Source: an uncultured Lachnospiraceae bacterium (GTDB lineage: Bacteria; Bacillota; Clostridia; Lachnospirales; Lachnospiraceae). From it: DNA of 64,000 nt. This document shows, one piece after another, positions 35,868 to 44,157 of this stretch (its first letter is position 1; every line of letters begins with the position of its first letter). Both the position numbers and the translations under genes were made by a program. Below the pieces are notes generated by a model, which made no database searches, was not told the DNA's origin, and saw nothing but the letters and a program-made list of their open reading frames with translations. The stretch is from assembly GCA_910578645.1 (NCBI GenBank), contig CAJTQI010000013.1, positions 1-64,000 on the forward strand. The letters are read 5' to 3'.

Positions 35868-38801
35868 CTAGCGCGGCACTTCAACCATGACATATGCCTC
35901 GACGATATCCAATTCCTGCATTTTGTCAAATCCCTCGAAGACCAAACCACACTCAAATCCGGATTTGACTTCTTTCACATCATCCTTAAACCGCTTCAAG
36001 GATGCCAGCTCGCCTTCGTAAATCTGCTCGCCTTGTCTCGTAATACGTATCTTGCATCCTCTCTGGAATTCGCCGTCCAACACATAGGAACCGGCAATAT
36101 TGCCGATGGCAGATGCCTTGAATATCTGACGTACCTCCGCATGTCCGATGACTTTCTCCTCGAACACCGGGTCCAGCATACCTTTCATCGCCGCCTCAAT
36201 ATCCTCAATCGCCTGGTAAATCACCTTATACAGCCTCACATCCACGCCTTCACGCTCCGCCACAGCCTTCGCCGTGGAATCTGGCCTGACATTGAAACCG
36301 ATAATAATTGCGGAAGATGCGGAAGCAAGCGATACGTCGGACTCATTAATTGCACCTACACCGCCATGAATACATTTTACCACAACCTCTTCATTGGACA
36401 ATTTCATCAAGCTTTGTTTTACGGCTTCCACGCTTCCCTGTACGTCCGCTTTGACAATCAGGTTCAGCTCTTTCAGATTGCCTTCCTGAATCTGGTTGAA
36501 CAGGTCATCCAGGGACATTCTTGTCTTAGTATCTGCAAGCATCTCTTCTTTATGCTGTGCCATATAAGTTTCCGCATAAGATTTCGCGCTCTTGTCATTT
36601 TCATGTACAATAAAGACTTCCCCTGCGCTGGGTACATCGGACAGACCAAGGATTTCCACCGGTGTGGACGGAATCGCTTCCTTTACCCTTCTTCCTTTGT
36701 CATCTATCATTGCACGTACTTTACCATGGCTTGCACCTGCGGAAATGAAATCACCCACATGCAGCGTGCCCTTCTGTACCAACACCGTAGCAACCGGACC
36801 CCGTCCTTTGTCCAGCTCTGCCTCGATTACAAGTCCTCTTGCATTTCTGTTGGGATTTGCCTTTAACTCCATGATTTCCGCGGTCAGCAAAATTGTCTCC
36901 AAGAGGTTCTCTATACCTTCCCCCGACTTGGCGGATACCGGTACGAACTCCGTCGAGCCGCCCCAATCTACCGGAATCAACTCGTATTCCGTCATTTCCT
37001 GTTTCACGCGGTCAATGTTTGCACTGGGCTTATCAATTTTGTTCACTGCAACAATAATCTCTATGCCCGCAGCCTTGGCATGGTTAATCGCCTCGACTGT
37101 CTGGGGCATCACGCCGTCATCCGCCGCAACCACCAGTACCGCGATATCGGTAGAATTGGCCCCGCGCATACGCATCGCCGTAAATGCCTCATGTCCCGGC
37201 GTATCCAAAAATGTAATGCTCTGACCATTGGCGGTAACCGTGTAGGCACCGATTGCCTGCGTAATGCCGCCCGCTTCCTTATCCGTCACATTGGTCTTAC
37301 GGATTGCGTCAAGAAGAGAGGTCTTACCATGGTCGACATGCCCCATAACACAGATGACAGGCGGTCTTTTAACCATTGTCTCCTCGTCTTCCTCGTCCTC
37401 CTTAAGAAGCTCCTCGATAACGTCCACCTTTACTTCTTTCTCGCAGATAATCTCGTACTCAATTGCAATATTTTCCGCATCCTCAAAACTAATCTCTGAA
37501 TTTAGCGTTACAATCTGTCCCTGTAAGAACAGTTTCTTTATAATCACGGAGGGTTGGATTTTCATTTTATCCGCCAATTCCTTGATTGTCAATGTATCCG
37601 GAATTGTGATAACTTTAATCTGTTCCTCTGCGTTCTCTTCCACTTTCTTCTCAGGTTTGATGAAGCGTCCCGCTTTGTTGCGGCTCTTTACTGCTACATC
37701 GTCCTCTTCATAAATTAAATCTTTCTTTGAGCGTTTGTCTTTATCCTGGTTTGACCTGCGTTTCTCATCATCCCGATGCTTCTCCACGTCCTTGATAGGC
37801 GTCTCGGGTATAAAGTCCTTCTGATTGTTATTTTTCTTAAATCGATTGTCCTGTCCGCCATTTCCCCTCTGAGAGCGGTCAAAATTTCCACCACCGCGGT
37901 TAGCGCCCGCATTAGCGCCATTGCCCCTGCGGTCACCCTGATTACTGCGATAAGCCTGACGATTCTGGTTCTCAGGCCTGCGGTTTTCTCCTGCATTTCC
38001 CGTTCTCTCCTGTCCTTGCTGCGGTTTGGCCGACTGGGCTGCGCTTGCAGTCGCATTCGCCTTCTCACGTTCCCGTCTCTCCTGTTCACGTTTTTCTTGT
38101 TCACGCCTTTCCTGTTCACGTTCCCGCTCGCGCTTCTCCTGCTGACGCTGCTCCATCCTGCGCTCCTGCTGTTGTCTCTGGCGCACTTCATAAGGTTCTG
38201 CCGTCACAGGGATAGGCTTCTGGGTAGGTCTGATAATCTTGTGTGGTATGTTCTGTGCCTGCACAGGACGTCCACCGTTACTTGGCTGTCTCCTATCATT
38301 GCTACGGTTTGCATTACCACCGCCTCCTCCGTTGCCGTTTCCACCTTGTGTCTGGCGCTGTCCCTGCATCTTAGAATTATGGGGATTACTCACAAAAATA
38401 ATCTTTTTCTTCTTAGGCTGTTCATTTTTGCCGCCTCCTGCCTTTGCAGGTTCCCTTGCAGGCTTATTATCCGGCCTTGCCACCTTATTCTCTGTCTTCG
38501 CTTCGGCCTTCGTATCCGCTTTAGCGCCGGCCTTTGCCTCTTCTACTTTCTCTGCCTTCACTTCTGCAGCCTTTTCCGGTTTCATCTCCGTCGCCTTCCC
38601 TGTTTTGGTTTCCACCCGCTTCTCTTCACTCTGTGTCTTAGCGGACAGACCAAACTGTTTACGCACAAGCGCAATCGCCTCATCCTCAATGGAGCTTTGC
38701 GCAACTTTCACTTCATATCCTTTATCCTGCAAAAAAGCAATCAGCTCTTTACTCTGCCTGTCTAACTCTTTCGCCAGCTCATGTACTTTCATTTTAGCCA
38801 T
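35868..38801 (-). CDS. infB: Translation initiation factor IF-2
   Basis: A 977-residue IF-2. The N-terminal IF2N domain is MAKMKVHELAKELDRQSKELIAFL. A very long charged linker (about residues 55-390) is rich in Lys/Glu, then Gln/Arg, then Asn/Gly repeats. A second IF2N-like domain precedes the GTPase, which has VMGHVDHGKTSLLDAI, DTPGHEAF and NKIDKP. Domains II-IV complete it. GGAGG precedes the ATG at 38801; a TTG five codons earlier is not needed. Confidence 0.97.
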   Translation of the reverse strand: MAKMKVHELAKELDRQSKELIAFLQDKGYEVKVAQSSIEDEAIALVRKQFGLSAKTQSEEKRVETKTGKATEMKPEKAAEVKAEKVEEAKAGAKADTKAEAKTENKVARPDNKPAREPAKAGGGKNEQPKKKKIIFVSNPHNSKMQGQRQTQGGNGNGGGGGNANRSNDRRQPSNGGRPVQAQNIPHKIIRPTQKPIPVTAEPYEVRQRQQQERRMEQRQQEKREREREQERREQEKREQERREREKANATASAAQSAKPQQGQERTGNAGENRRPENQNRQAYRSNQGDRRGNGANAGANRGGGNFDRSQRGNGGQDNRFKKNNNQKDFIPETPIKDVEKHRDDEKRRSNQDKDKRSKKDLIYEEDDVAVKSRNKAGRFIKPEKKVEENAEEQIKVITIPDTLTIKELADKMKIQPSVIIKKLFLQGQIVTLNSEISFEDAENIAIEYEIICEKEVKVDVIEELLKEDEEDEETMVKRPPVICVMGHVDHGKTSLLDAIRKTNVTDKEAGGITQAIGAYTVTANGQSITFLDTPGHEAFTAMRMRGANSTDIAVLVVAADDGVMPQTVEAINHAKAAGIEIIVAVNKIDKPSANIDRVKQEMTEYELIPVDWGGSTEFVPVSAKSGEGIENLLETILLTAEIMELKANPNRNARGLVIEAELDKGRGPVATVLVQKGTLHVGDFISAGASHGKVRAMIDDKGRRVKEAIPSTPVEILGLSDVPSAGEVFIVHENDKSAKSYAETYMAQHKEEMLADTKTRMSLDDLFNQIQEGNLKELNLIVKADVQGSVEAVKQSLMKLSNEEVVVKCIHGGVGAINESDVSLASASSAIIIGFNVRPDSTAKAVAEREGVDVRLYKVIYQAIEDIEAAMKGMLDPVFEEKVIGHAEVRQIFKASAIGNIAGSYVLDGEFQRGCKIRITRQGEQIYEGELASLKRFKDDVKEVKSGFECGLVFEGFDKMQELDIVEAYVMVEVPR

Positions 38802-38816
38802 GCTCACTACCTCCAA

Positions 38817-39140
38817 CTATTTCGAATCTAATAAATGCTTCTGTATCGAATTTGCAAATCCCTCATCAGTCACAGCAAGACAGGAACGTTCCTCCTTACC
38901 GATGGCGTGCCCTAATACGTCTTTCGTACTGTAGTATTGATATGGCACTTTATAAAACTCACACATATTACTGTATTTTTTTCTGGTGTTATCCGAAGCA
39001 TCCTCCGCTATGATAACAAGATATGCTTTCCCCCTTTTAACTGCTTCCTCCGTCGCAAATCCGCCACTGACAACATTTCTGGAGCGGGTGGCCAATCCCA
39101 ACATGGATAACACACGGTCCCGATTAGGTCTGTCTAACAT
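38817..39140 (-). CDS. ylxQ: L7Ae-type RNA-binding protein YlxQ
   Basis: A 107-residue protein of the L7Ae/L30e family, thought to bind K-turn RNA. It shows LSMLGLATRSRNVVSGGFATEEAVKRGKAYLVIIAEDASDNT. The start at 39140 follows GGAGGG and overlaps the ylxR end by 17 nt, implying translational coupling. Normal position between ylxR and infB. Confidence 0.93.
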   Translation of the reverse strand: MLDRPNRDRVLSMLGLATRSRNVVSGGFATEEAVKRGKAYLVIIAEDASDNTRKKYSNMCEFYKVPYQYYSTKDVLGHAIGKEERSCLAVTDEGFANSIQKHLLDSK

Positions 39141-39405
39141 GTTCGCCCTCCTCAAACTCCTTTTCCAGATTCTCATATATTTGTTCGGGAATATTCATTT
39201 TAAAAGAACGCTCCAAACCTCTGTTCTTTCTTGCCTTGCCAAGACACTCTCTATCCATGCACAGATAAGCGCCCCTGCCATTCTTTCTGCCGGTCAGGTC
39301 AAGGACAATCGTGCCTTCCTCACTTCTCAAGACACGCATCATTTCCTTCTTGTTTTTCATTTCGCCGCAGCCCACACACTGCCGCATAGGTATTTTCTTT
39401 GCCAT
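39124..39405 (-). CDS. ylxR: YlxR (DUF448) nucleic-acid-binding protein
   Basis: A 93-residue DUF448 protein with KIPMRQCVGCGEMKNKKEMMRVLR and NGRGAYLCMDRECLGKA. The cysteines and basic patch resemble an RNA- or DNA-binding fold. Recent work on YlxR in other Firmicutes links it to RNase P or regulation, so its exact role remains open. It lies between nusA and ylxQ. Confidence 0.93.
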   Translation of the reverse strand: MAKKIPMRQCVGCGEMKNKKEMMRVLRSEEGTIVLDLTGRKNGRGAYLCMDRECLGKARKNRGLERSFKMNIPEQIYENLEKEFEEGEHVRQT

Positions 39406-39488
39406 TGGCCCATCCTCTCTGCCGTCATGTCCTCACAGGCTGTCTATTCCCGTTCATTTCCCCTCACAAAGCATAGAAAAATATATCT

Positions 39489-40775
39489 TTATTCTTCCTC
39501 TTGTGCGTCGCCGTCTCCTGTCTCTTCATATCCGCTTTCGTCAGAATCTACGACGCCATAACTGTCTTCGCCATACTCGCCCGCGTCAATATCTTCTGCT
39601 CCATATTCCGCTTCGCCATACGCCGACTCCTCTGAATCTGCGGCATCATATTCTGCTTCCTCAAATCCTTCTTCTTCGTAGGTTTCCTCATCGTATTCTT
39701 CATCGTCATATACATAATCTTCATAACGGAAGCCCGGTGCGTCTTTCGCCTGTGTTTCGCTCTTGATATCAATCTTATATCCGGTAAGCCTGGCCGCCAG
39801 TCTGGCATTCTGCCCCTCCTTGCCGATAGCAAGGGATAACTGGTAATCAGGCACCACAACCTTCGCCGTCTTTTCATCAGGGTCGGCAAACACTGCTACA
39901 ATCTTGGCAGGAGACAACGCGTTCTGTATCAGGTTACCCGGATTATCGTCCCAGTTCACAATATCAATCTTCTCACCACAAAGCTCATCCACAATAGAAT
40001 TGACTCTGGCGCCGTTGATGCCGACACATGCACCCACCGCATCTACATTGGGATTGTTGGAGCGTACCGCCAGTTTCGTCCTGCTTCCCGCCTCTCTGGC
40101 AATGCTCATGATTTCTACGGTGCCGTCTTTAATCTCCGTCACCTCAGACTCAAACAATCTCTTGACCAACTCCGGATGGGTACGGCTGACCAGAATCCTC
40201 GGTCCTTTAGGTGTATTCTTCACTTCCAGAATATATACCTTAATTCTCTCCGTCGGCCTGAAATTCTCTCCCTTCACCTGCTCGCTCTCATTTAAAATCG
40301 CGTCCGCCTTACCCAGATTGATGGAGATGTTCCTGCCGATGTAACGCTGCACAATGCCGGTTACAACATCCTTTTCTTTTTCATAATATTGATTATAGAT
40401 AACGCTTCTTTCTTCTTCCCTGATTTTCTGCAAAATCACATTCTTCGCATTCTGTGTGGCAATACGCCCAAACTCTTTGGACTTAATCTCCACATGAAGT
40501 AAATCGCCTAACTGCGCCCTCTTGGAAATCTCCTGCGCATCCTCCAGGGAAATCTGTATGACATCATCCTCGACCTCCTCCACGACTTCTTTCTCCGCAT
40601 AGCAAAGAAAATCACATGTGTCTCTGTCAATCTCCACTTTGACATTGTCAGCCTTGCCAAAATGATTCTTGCATGCCGTGATAAGAGAGTTCTCAATCGC
40701 TTCAAAAAGAGTTTCTTTGCTGATTTCTTTCTCCTTCTCCAGCAAATCCAGGGCTTCCATTAACTCCTTATTCAT
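39489..40775 (-). CDS. nusA: Transcription factor NusA with acidic tail
   Basis: A 428-residue NusA. The N-terminal RNA-polymerase-binding domain (about 1-125) is followed by S1 (VVTGIVQRYIGRNISINL), then two KH domains (NPNVDAVGACVGINGARVNSI; YQLSLAIGKEGQNARLAARL). From about residue 350 the protein ends in a roughly 75-residue tail rich in Glu, Asp and Tyr. It affects pausing, termination and antitermination. It follows rimP by about 150 nt. Confidence 0.97.
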   Translation of the reverse strand: MNKELMEALDLLEKEKEISKETLFEAIENSLITACKNHFGKADNVKVEIDRDTCDFLCYAEKEVVEEVEDDVIQISLEDAQEISKRAQLGDLLHVEIKSKEFGRIATQNAKNVILQKIREEERSVIYNQYYEKEKDVVTGIVQRYIGRNISINLGKADAILNESEQVKGENFRPTERIKVYILEVKNTPKGPRILVSRTHPELVKRLFESEVTEIKDGTVEIMSIAREAGSRTKLAVRSNNPNVDAVGACVGINGARVNSIVDELCGEKIDIVNWDDNPGNLIQNALSPAKIVAVFADPDEKTAKVVVPDYQLSLAIGKEGQNARLAARLTGYKIDIKSETQAKDAPGFRYEDYVYDDEEYDEETYEEEGFEEAEYDAADSEESAYGEAEYGAEDIDAGEYGEDSYGVVDSDESGYEETGDGDAQEEE

Positions 40776-40923
40776 TTTCCGTTATCCTCCTATGTTTCCT
40801 GATTCTATATTTCGATTTCGCTTGATATATTCTCCGAGCCACTCCCCATGGGAAACGCGCCGCCTCCTAGAAATGCCGTAAAACATCCATCCGCTATCAG
40901 ACGGCTCCTTAGCCTTATTGTTA

Positions 40924-41412
40924 CTAAATATCCAGTGCAAGCCTGATAATGGCGATATCGGCCCGTTTAAAAATACGTTCCTTCACCTCATCCTGCCCTG
41001 CCTCTTCTTCCGGCTCCGCTATGGTGACCGTGTCCTTGTCATAAGCTCTCAGGATACCGGCAAACTCTTTGCTCCCGTCGACCGGCTTATATGTCTTAAA
41101 CTCAACCGCCTCACCAAGACTCTTCTCCAAATGCTTATCTTTCTTAAGCGTCCTGCCAAGCCCCGGGCTGCTGACCTCCAAAATATAAGCGTCCGGAATA
41201 TAATCCTCCACGTCCAACGCATCTGACAATGCGCGGCTGACATTCTCACAGTCCGTAATATTGACGCCTCCCGCCTTATCGATATAAGCACGCAGATAAT
41301 AATCACTGCCCTCTTTCACATATTCCACATCGTAAATCTCTACTCCGTACTCTTTCACAATCGGTTCAAGTAGCTGTTCCGTTCTCGATTCGTAGCTCTC
41401 TCTCTTTGACAT
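40924..41412 (-). CDS. rimP: Ribosome maturation factor RimP
   Basis: A 162-residue RimP needed for 30S assembly. It shows VKEYGVEIYDVEYVKEGSDYYLRAYIDK, NVSRALSDALDVEDYIPDAYILEVSSPGLGRTLKK. The start at 41412 is set by AGGAGG five bases upstream; an upstream ATG at 41442 lacks a site. It is the first gene of the large operon. Confidence 0.95.
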   Translation of the reverse strand: MSKRESYESRTEQLLEPIVKEYGVEIYDVEYVKEGSDYYLRAYIDKAGGVNITDCENVSRALSDALDVEDYIPDAYILEVSSPGLGRTLKKDKHLEKSLGEAVEFKTYKPVDGSKEFAGILRAYDKDTVTIAEPEEEAGQDEVKERIFKRADIAIIRLALDI

Positions 41413-41461
41413 GCCTGCCTCCTGTAATTCATGTACAAACAATAAATTTTCTTATCACATA

Positions 41462-41489
41462 AAAGAGTGGACTCGCAAGTCCACTCTTT
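41462..41489 (-). promoter_or_regulatory. 12-bp hairpin in the rimP-nusA operon leader
   Basis: AAAGAGTGGACT (41462-41473) and AGTCCACTCTTT (41478-41489) are perfect complements with a 4-nt loop. On the leftward RNA it lies about 25 nt after the predicted start site and is followed by TTTATG, a weak T-tract. It could act as an attenuator of the operon that encodes NusA. Confidence 0.6.
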
Positions 41490-41519
41490 ATCACAATCAT
41501 TATTCTTACTATGGTAATT

Positions 41520-41548
41520 ATTGTAGCACCCTTTACACATAATTGCAA
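41520..41548 (-). promoter_or_regulatory. SigA-type promoter of the rimP-nusA-infB operon
   Basis: Minus-strand TTGCAA (41548-41543), a 17-bp spacer and TACAAT (41525-41520), about 110 nt before rimP. Confidence 0.65.
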
Positions 41549-41731
41549 GGGAAATATTGGAATAGTTGATAAGCGCTACTTATTCCGCAATTATTCTATA
41601 GAGCCACTACTGCCATCACCAGTTCCCAATTGAGCATCGGCATTTTTACTGCTGCCATGAATCATATATCTTTTCTTTCAAATAAAACTCATTCCGAACA
41701 TATTCTTTCTTTTCCGATTGTTCGATAACAT

Positions 41732-42310
41732 TCAGAAAGTTGGAAAACAGTATGATATAGTCCCTTTTCTTAGTGCTTGTTTATGCATCAAAGCAATCCT
41801 ATCGTCTAAAAATAAGCACAATTCTCCATATACAATTTCAAATTGGTTTTCATCGTACCCTTTTTCCACTAGAAACTTCTTTATCTCTTCGATAATCAAA
41901 TCCTTTACATCACATATCCCTACAATTTTTGAATCATGCTTATAAAATTCTATGCTTGCATTATATGTATTAGAACATTCATCCCAATCATCTATTGCCC
42001 TCGCCACTATAAGGTAACATTTTGCCGTTGGATTCAATGACCCATTTCGATGTTTTAACAGCTTGTCCATTGCCGCACTATAGCTGCTCCATTTTGTTAC
42101 CGACAACCATGCTTTCACTTGATGAAAAGAAACATATTCCGAATCACAGAGAATACAAAAATCCTCTATCTCCTCTAAATTTACAGAATATATCCTTCCA
42201 TCTTCCTCTTTATTTATTTGGTTCATCAGCTTCAAAATATCAAACAGCATTATTTTACCTTGATAATTAAATCCACTCCATGTGGGAATTGCATCACTGC
42301 CCCTGCTCAC
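41732..42310 (-). CDS. Short ABC-3C/Cap4-like defence protein, probably truncated
   Basis: A 192-residue, AT-rich product starting at GTG. Its start, SRGSDAIPTWSGFNYQGKIMLFD, and the later LEEIEDFCIL ... VSFHQVKAW resemble, as I recall them, the N-terminal part of ABC-three-component and DUF4297/Cap4-type defence proteins; the acidic residue plus QxK pattern suggests a PD-(D/E)xK-like fold. Relatives are usually longer and have NTPase partners; neither is present. It ends GTISYCFPTF without a domain boundary, so truncation is likely. An extended -10 (TGATATAAT, 42357-42349) lies upstream. Confidence 0.5.
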   Translation of the reverse strand: MSRGSDAIPTWSGFNYQGKIMLFDILKLMNQINKEEDGRIYSVNLEEIEDFCILCDSEYVSFHQVKAWLSVTKWSSYSAAMDKLLKHRNGSLNPTAKCYLIVARAIDDWDECSNTYNASIEFYKHDSKIVGICDVKDLIIEEIKKFLVEKGYDENQFEIVYGELCLFLDDRIALMHKQALRKGTISYCFPTF

Positions 42311-42348
42311 ATTTCTACCTCTTGACTTTCATTATTCGTAAAACCCAC

Positions 42349-42357
42349 ATTATATCA
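42349..42357 (-). promoter_or_regulatory. Extended -10 element
   Basis: Minus-strand TGATATAAT (42357-42349), 40 nt before the GTG at 42310. No good -35 box was found, which is usual for extended -10 promoters. Confidence 0.45.
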
Positions 42358-42424
42358 AGTTATAAAGCTAAAATTTTTATCGCTATCTAACAGATAAAAT
42401 TAGTAAAAATCCATTTTCCTTAAT

Positions 42425-43153
42425 CTATCTCGCATCCCTGTCATAATTTCTCTTGCTTAACGCTCTTTGAATTATCTCATTTATATTGCTTTCCTTTACT
42501 TTTTCCCCTTCATATTTTTGAACTTGAAGCACTGCCTGTTTTGATAATGCCTCTTCACGTTCCTGTTCCATAAATAATTCTTTTAGGTTTTCTGAATCTA
42601 AAGCCGCCTTCAAAACCTGTATTGCATATTCGGAAATATCATCCCACCCGCCATACAGATTTCTTACTGCACAATCAATCTGCCGATAACTTAAAGGCTC
42701 TCCCCTTCTTTCTTGTTCACTCAAAATACCAATAATATCAGACAAATCCTTCTTATAACGTCTCCCGGACATTAATTTCATGGCAACAAGATATTCCGCG
42801 CTAATTGTCCTGATATTCAATACATTAGAATAGGTACGGTAATACTTAGAGTATTGCGATAATTTAGGACTATAAGAACTTGTATTCTTAAAGTCTGCAT
42901 TCAGCCAGCCATTTGGTAGACCGAAACGGTCTCCTACTGTATTAACTGCCTCCTTCATAGCCGATGATGCTGTTATGACCGCATCTATATCATAGGTCAT
43001 TTCACGAAACCCATAATTGACAAGGATTGCCGCACCTCCAACTAACACAATCTCAGCAGGCGTATTTTTTCCATTTCTCTTCCGAAACTCTTTTGCCAGT
43101 TCCTTCAAATAATAGTCTAGATTTTCTTTGGTAAAACCTTTCTCAACAGACAT
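42425..43153 (-). CDS. DUF6036-like nucleotidyltransferase (putative toxin)
   Basis: A 242-residue protein with an MNT-type nucleotidyltransferase core: EIVLVGGAAILVNYGFREMTYDIDAVI, where GG and the DxD acidic pair are visible. A helical C-terminal part follows (LVAMKLMSGRRYKKDLSDIIGILSEQ). Related proteins include AbiEii and DUF6036 toxins paired with a small regulator. Its start overlaps the upstream XRE gene by 11 nt, indicating a translationally coupled pair. Toxicity is inferred from family and context only. Confidence 0.7.
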   Translation of the reverse strand: MSVEKGFTKENLDYYLKELAKEFRKRNGKNTPAEIVLVGGAAILVNYGFREMTYDIDAVITASSAMKEAVNTVGDRFGLPNGWLNADFKNTSSYSPKLSQYSKYYRTYSNVLNIRTISAEYLVAMKLMSGRRYKKDLSDIIGILSEQERRGEPLSYRQIDCAVRNLYGGWDDISEYAIQVLKAALDSENLKELFMEQEREEALSKQAVLQVQKYEGEKVKESNINEIIQRALSKRNYDRDAR

Positions 43154-43730
43154 TCCTTATCTCGCTTTCTATAATATTGAACCTCAAAAATTCGGGAATC
43201 GCTTCTTTCAGACATTGTTCTTTCTTATCAAGGGAATCATCCAGTTTTGCAGCAAGAATGATATCCTTTGGATATAACGGCTCCGACAGCTTACAATTCC
43301 TTATATCTTCATAATCATTACACAACGGAAGTCCATTTTCCTTACTTAAGTAGTCCACCATAGCCAGAAGATAAAAACTTTCCCGATACCATTTTCGTTC
43401 CCAATAAGTCCTTATTTGATTTTCCTTTAAAATATCAATAATAAAGTCAATATCCCCTTTATCTTTCACTAAATGACAAATATTACTTTTATATATTTCA
43501 AAATCTCTCAAATTTGAAGCATCTTCATTTTCTCTAAAACATTCTGTCAAGAGTTCTTCCATTGTCACATGGAGTGTCCTCGCTAATTTATAGATTGTTT
43601 CTGCCGTACACTTTTCAATCCTGGTTTTCCCTTTCACAATATCTGACAATGTAGTATATGGTACATGGCTTTCCTTAGCACACTGATAAACAGAAAGCTG
43701 CCTTCCCTTTAACAAACTCATCAATTCCAT
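43143..43730 (-). CDS. XRE-type regulator (putative antitoxin)
   Basis: A 195-residue protein. An N-terminal helix-turn-helix (about residues 5-62) reads LLKGRQLSVYQCAKESHVPYTTLSDIVKGKTRI...TAETIYKLARTLHVTMEELL. The C-terminal 130 residues are not recognised. Upstream, a perfect-consensus promoter contains the palindrome ACGGTATACCGT, a good candidate autoregulatory operator. It is translationally coupled to the nucleotidyltransferase. GGAGAATAAG precedes the ATG. Confidence 0.75.
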   Translation of the reverse strand: MELMSLLKGRQLSVYQCAKESHVPYTTLSDIVKGKTRIEKCTAETIYKLARTLHVTMEELLTECFRENEDASNLRDFEIYKSNICHLVKDKGDIDFIIDILKENQIRTYWERKWYRESFYLLAMVDYLSKENGLPLCNDYEDIRNCKLSEPLYPKDIILAAKLDDSLDKKEQCLKEAIPEFLRFNIIESEIRNVC

Positions 43731-43766
43731 TTCTTATTCTCCATTTCATGGATTCTTTTTCTATTC

Positions 43767-43795
43767 ATTATAACGGTATACCGTGATAGTGTCAA
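43767..43795 (-). promoter_or_regulatory. Perfect-consensus promoter with palindromic operator
   Basis: Minus-strand TTGACA (43795-43790), a 17-bp spacer and TATAAT (43772-43767). The spacer contains the 12-bp perfect palindrome ACGGTATACCGT (43773-43784), touching the -10 box. The leader is about 30 nt. Confidence 0.8.
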
Positions 43796-43821
43796 GAAAT
43801 GAAAATCCAACATATAATATC

Positions 43822-43868
43822 AAAAACCCCTGCAAATGACATTCACATGCCATCTGCAAGGGGTTTTT
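43822..43868 (-). terminator. Long hairpin terminator next to the element end
   Basis: AAAAACCCCTGCA (43822-43834) pairs with TGCAAGGGGTTTTT (43855-43868), one bulge; the loop region pairs further. A- and T-runs at the ends suit both directions. It separates the XRE/nucleotidyltransferase promoter from the integrase region. Confidence 0.65.
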
Positions 43869-44157
43869 GTTTCTATATCGCCTGATTTCGACAAATTTCT
43901 ACTGATTCATCTGTTTTGCGAACTTTCCCTATTCTGTGTCCCGGTCGCATATCCCAGGAACTATGTATTTTACTGGCTTTGTAGTGATTTTTGACTGTTC
44001 TAAGACAGCGGCTTTTCAACCGTATCCCCCAAATTTTATTTTGGGGGAAAATTCATTTTGCTTTCTAAAATTTCCGATTTCTGATTTTTCGAATTTGGGG
44101 GATAGCCATTTTCCATTTGGGGGAATTTGGGGGGTAAGGTTCTTCCCCCAAATTTAC
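43869..44157. other. Integrase-end non-coding region of the conjugative element
   Basis: No gene seen. Contains the repeat array at 44025-44156. The attachment site of the element should lie here or just left of it, but without the far end I cannot define the core sequence. Confidence 0.45.
44025..44156. repeat. Six copies of an AATTTGGGGGA-type repeat
   Basis: Copies: 44025-44036 (inverted), 44039-44048, 44092-44102, 44115-44124, 44126-44134, and 44144-44156 (inverted). They lie directly beyond the integrase stop, where Tn916-type elements carry arm-type integrase binding sites. That role is inferred from position. Confidence 0.55.

Noticed and set aside
43869..44157. Attachment-site core
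   Set aside because: No direct repeat can be confirmed because the other end of the element is outside the window.
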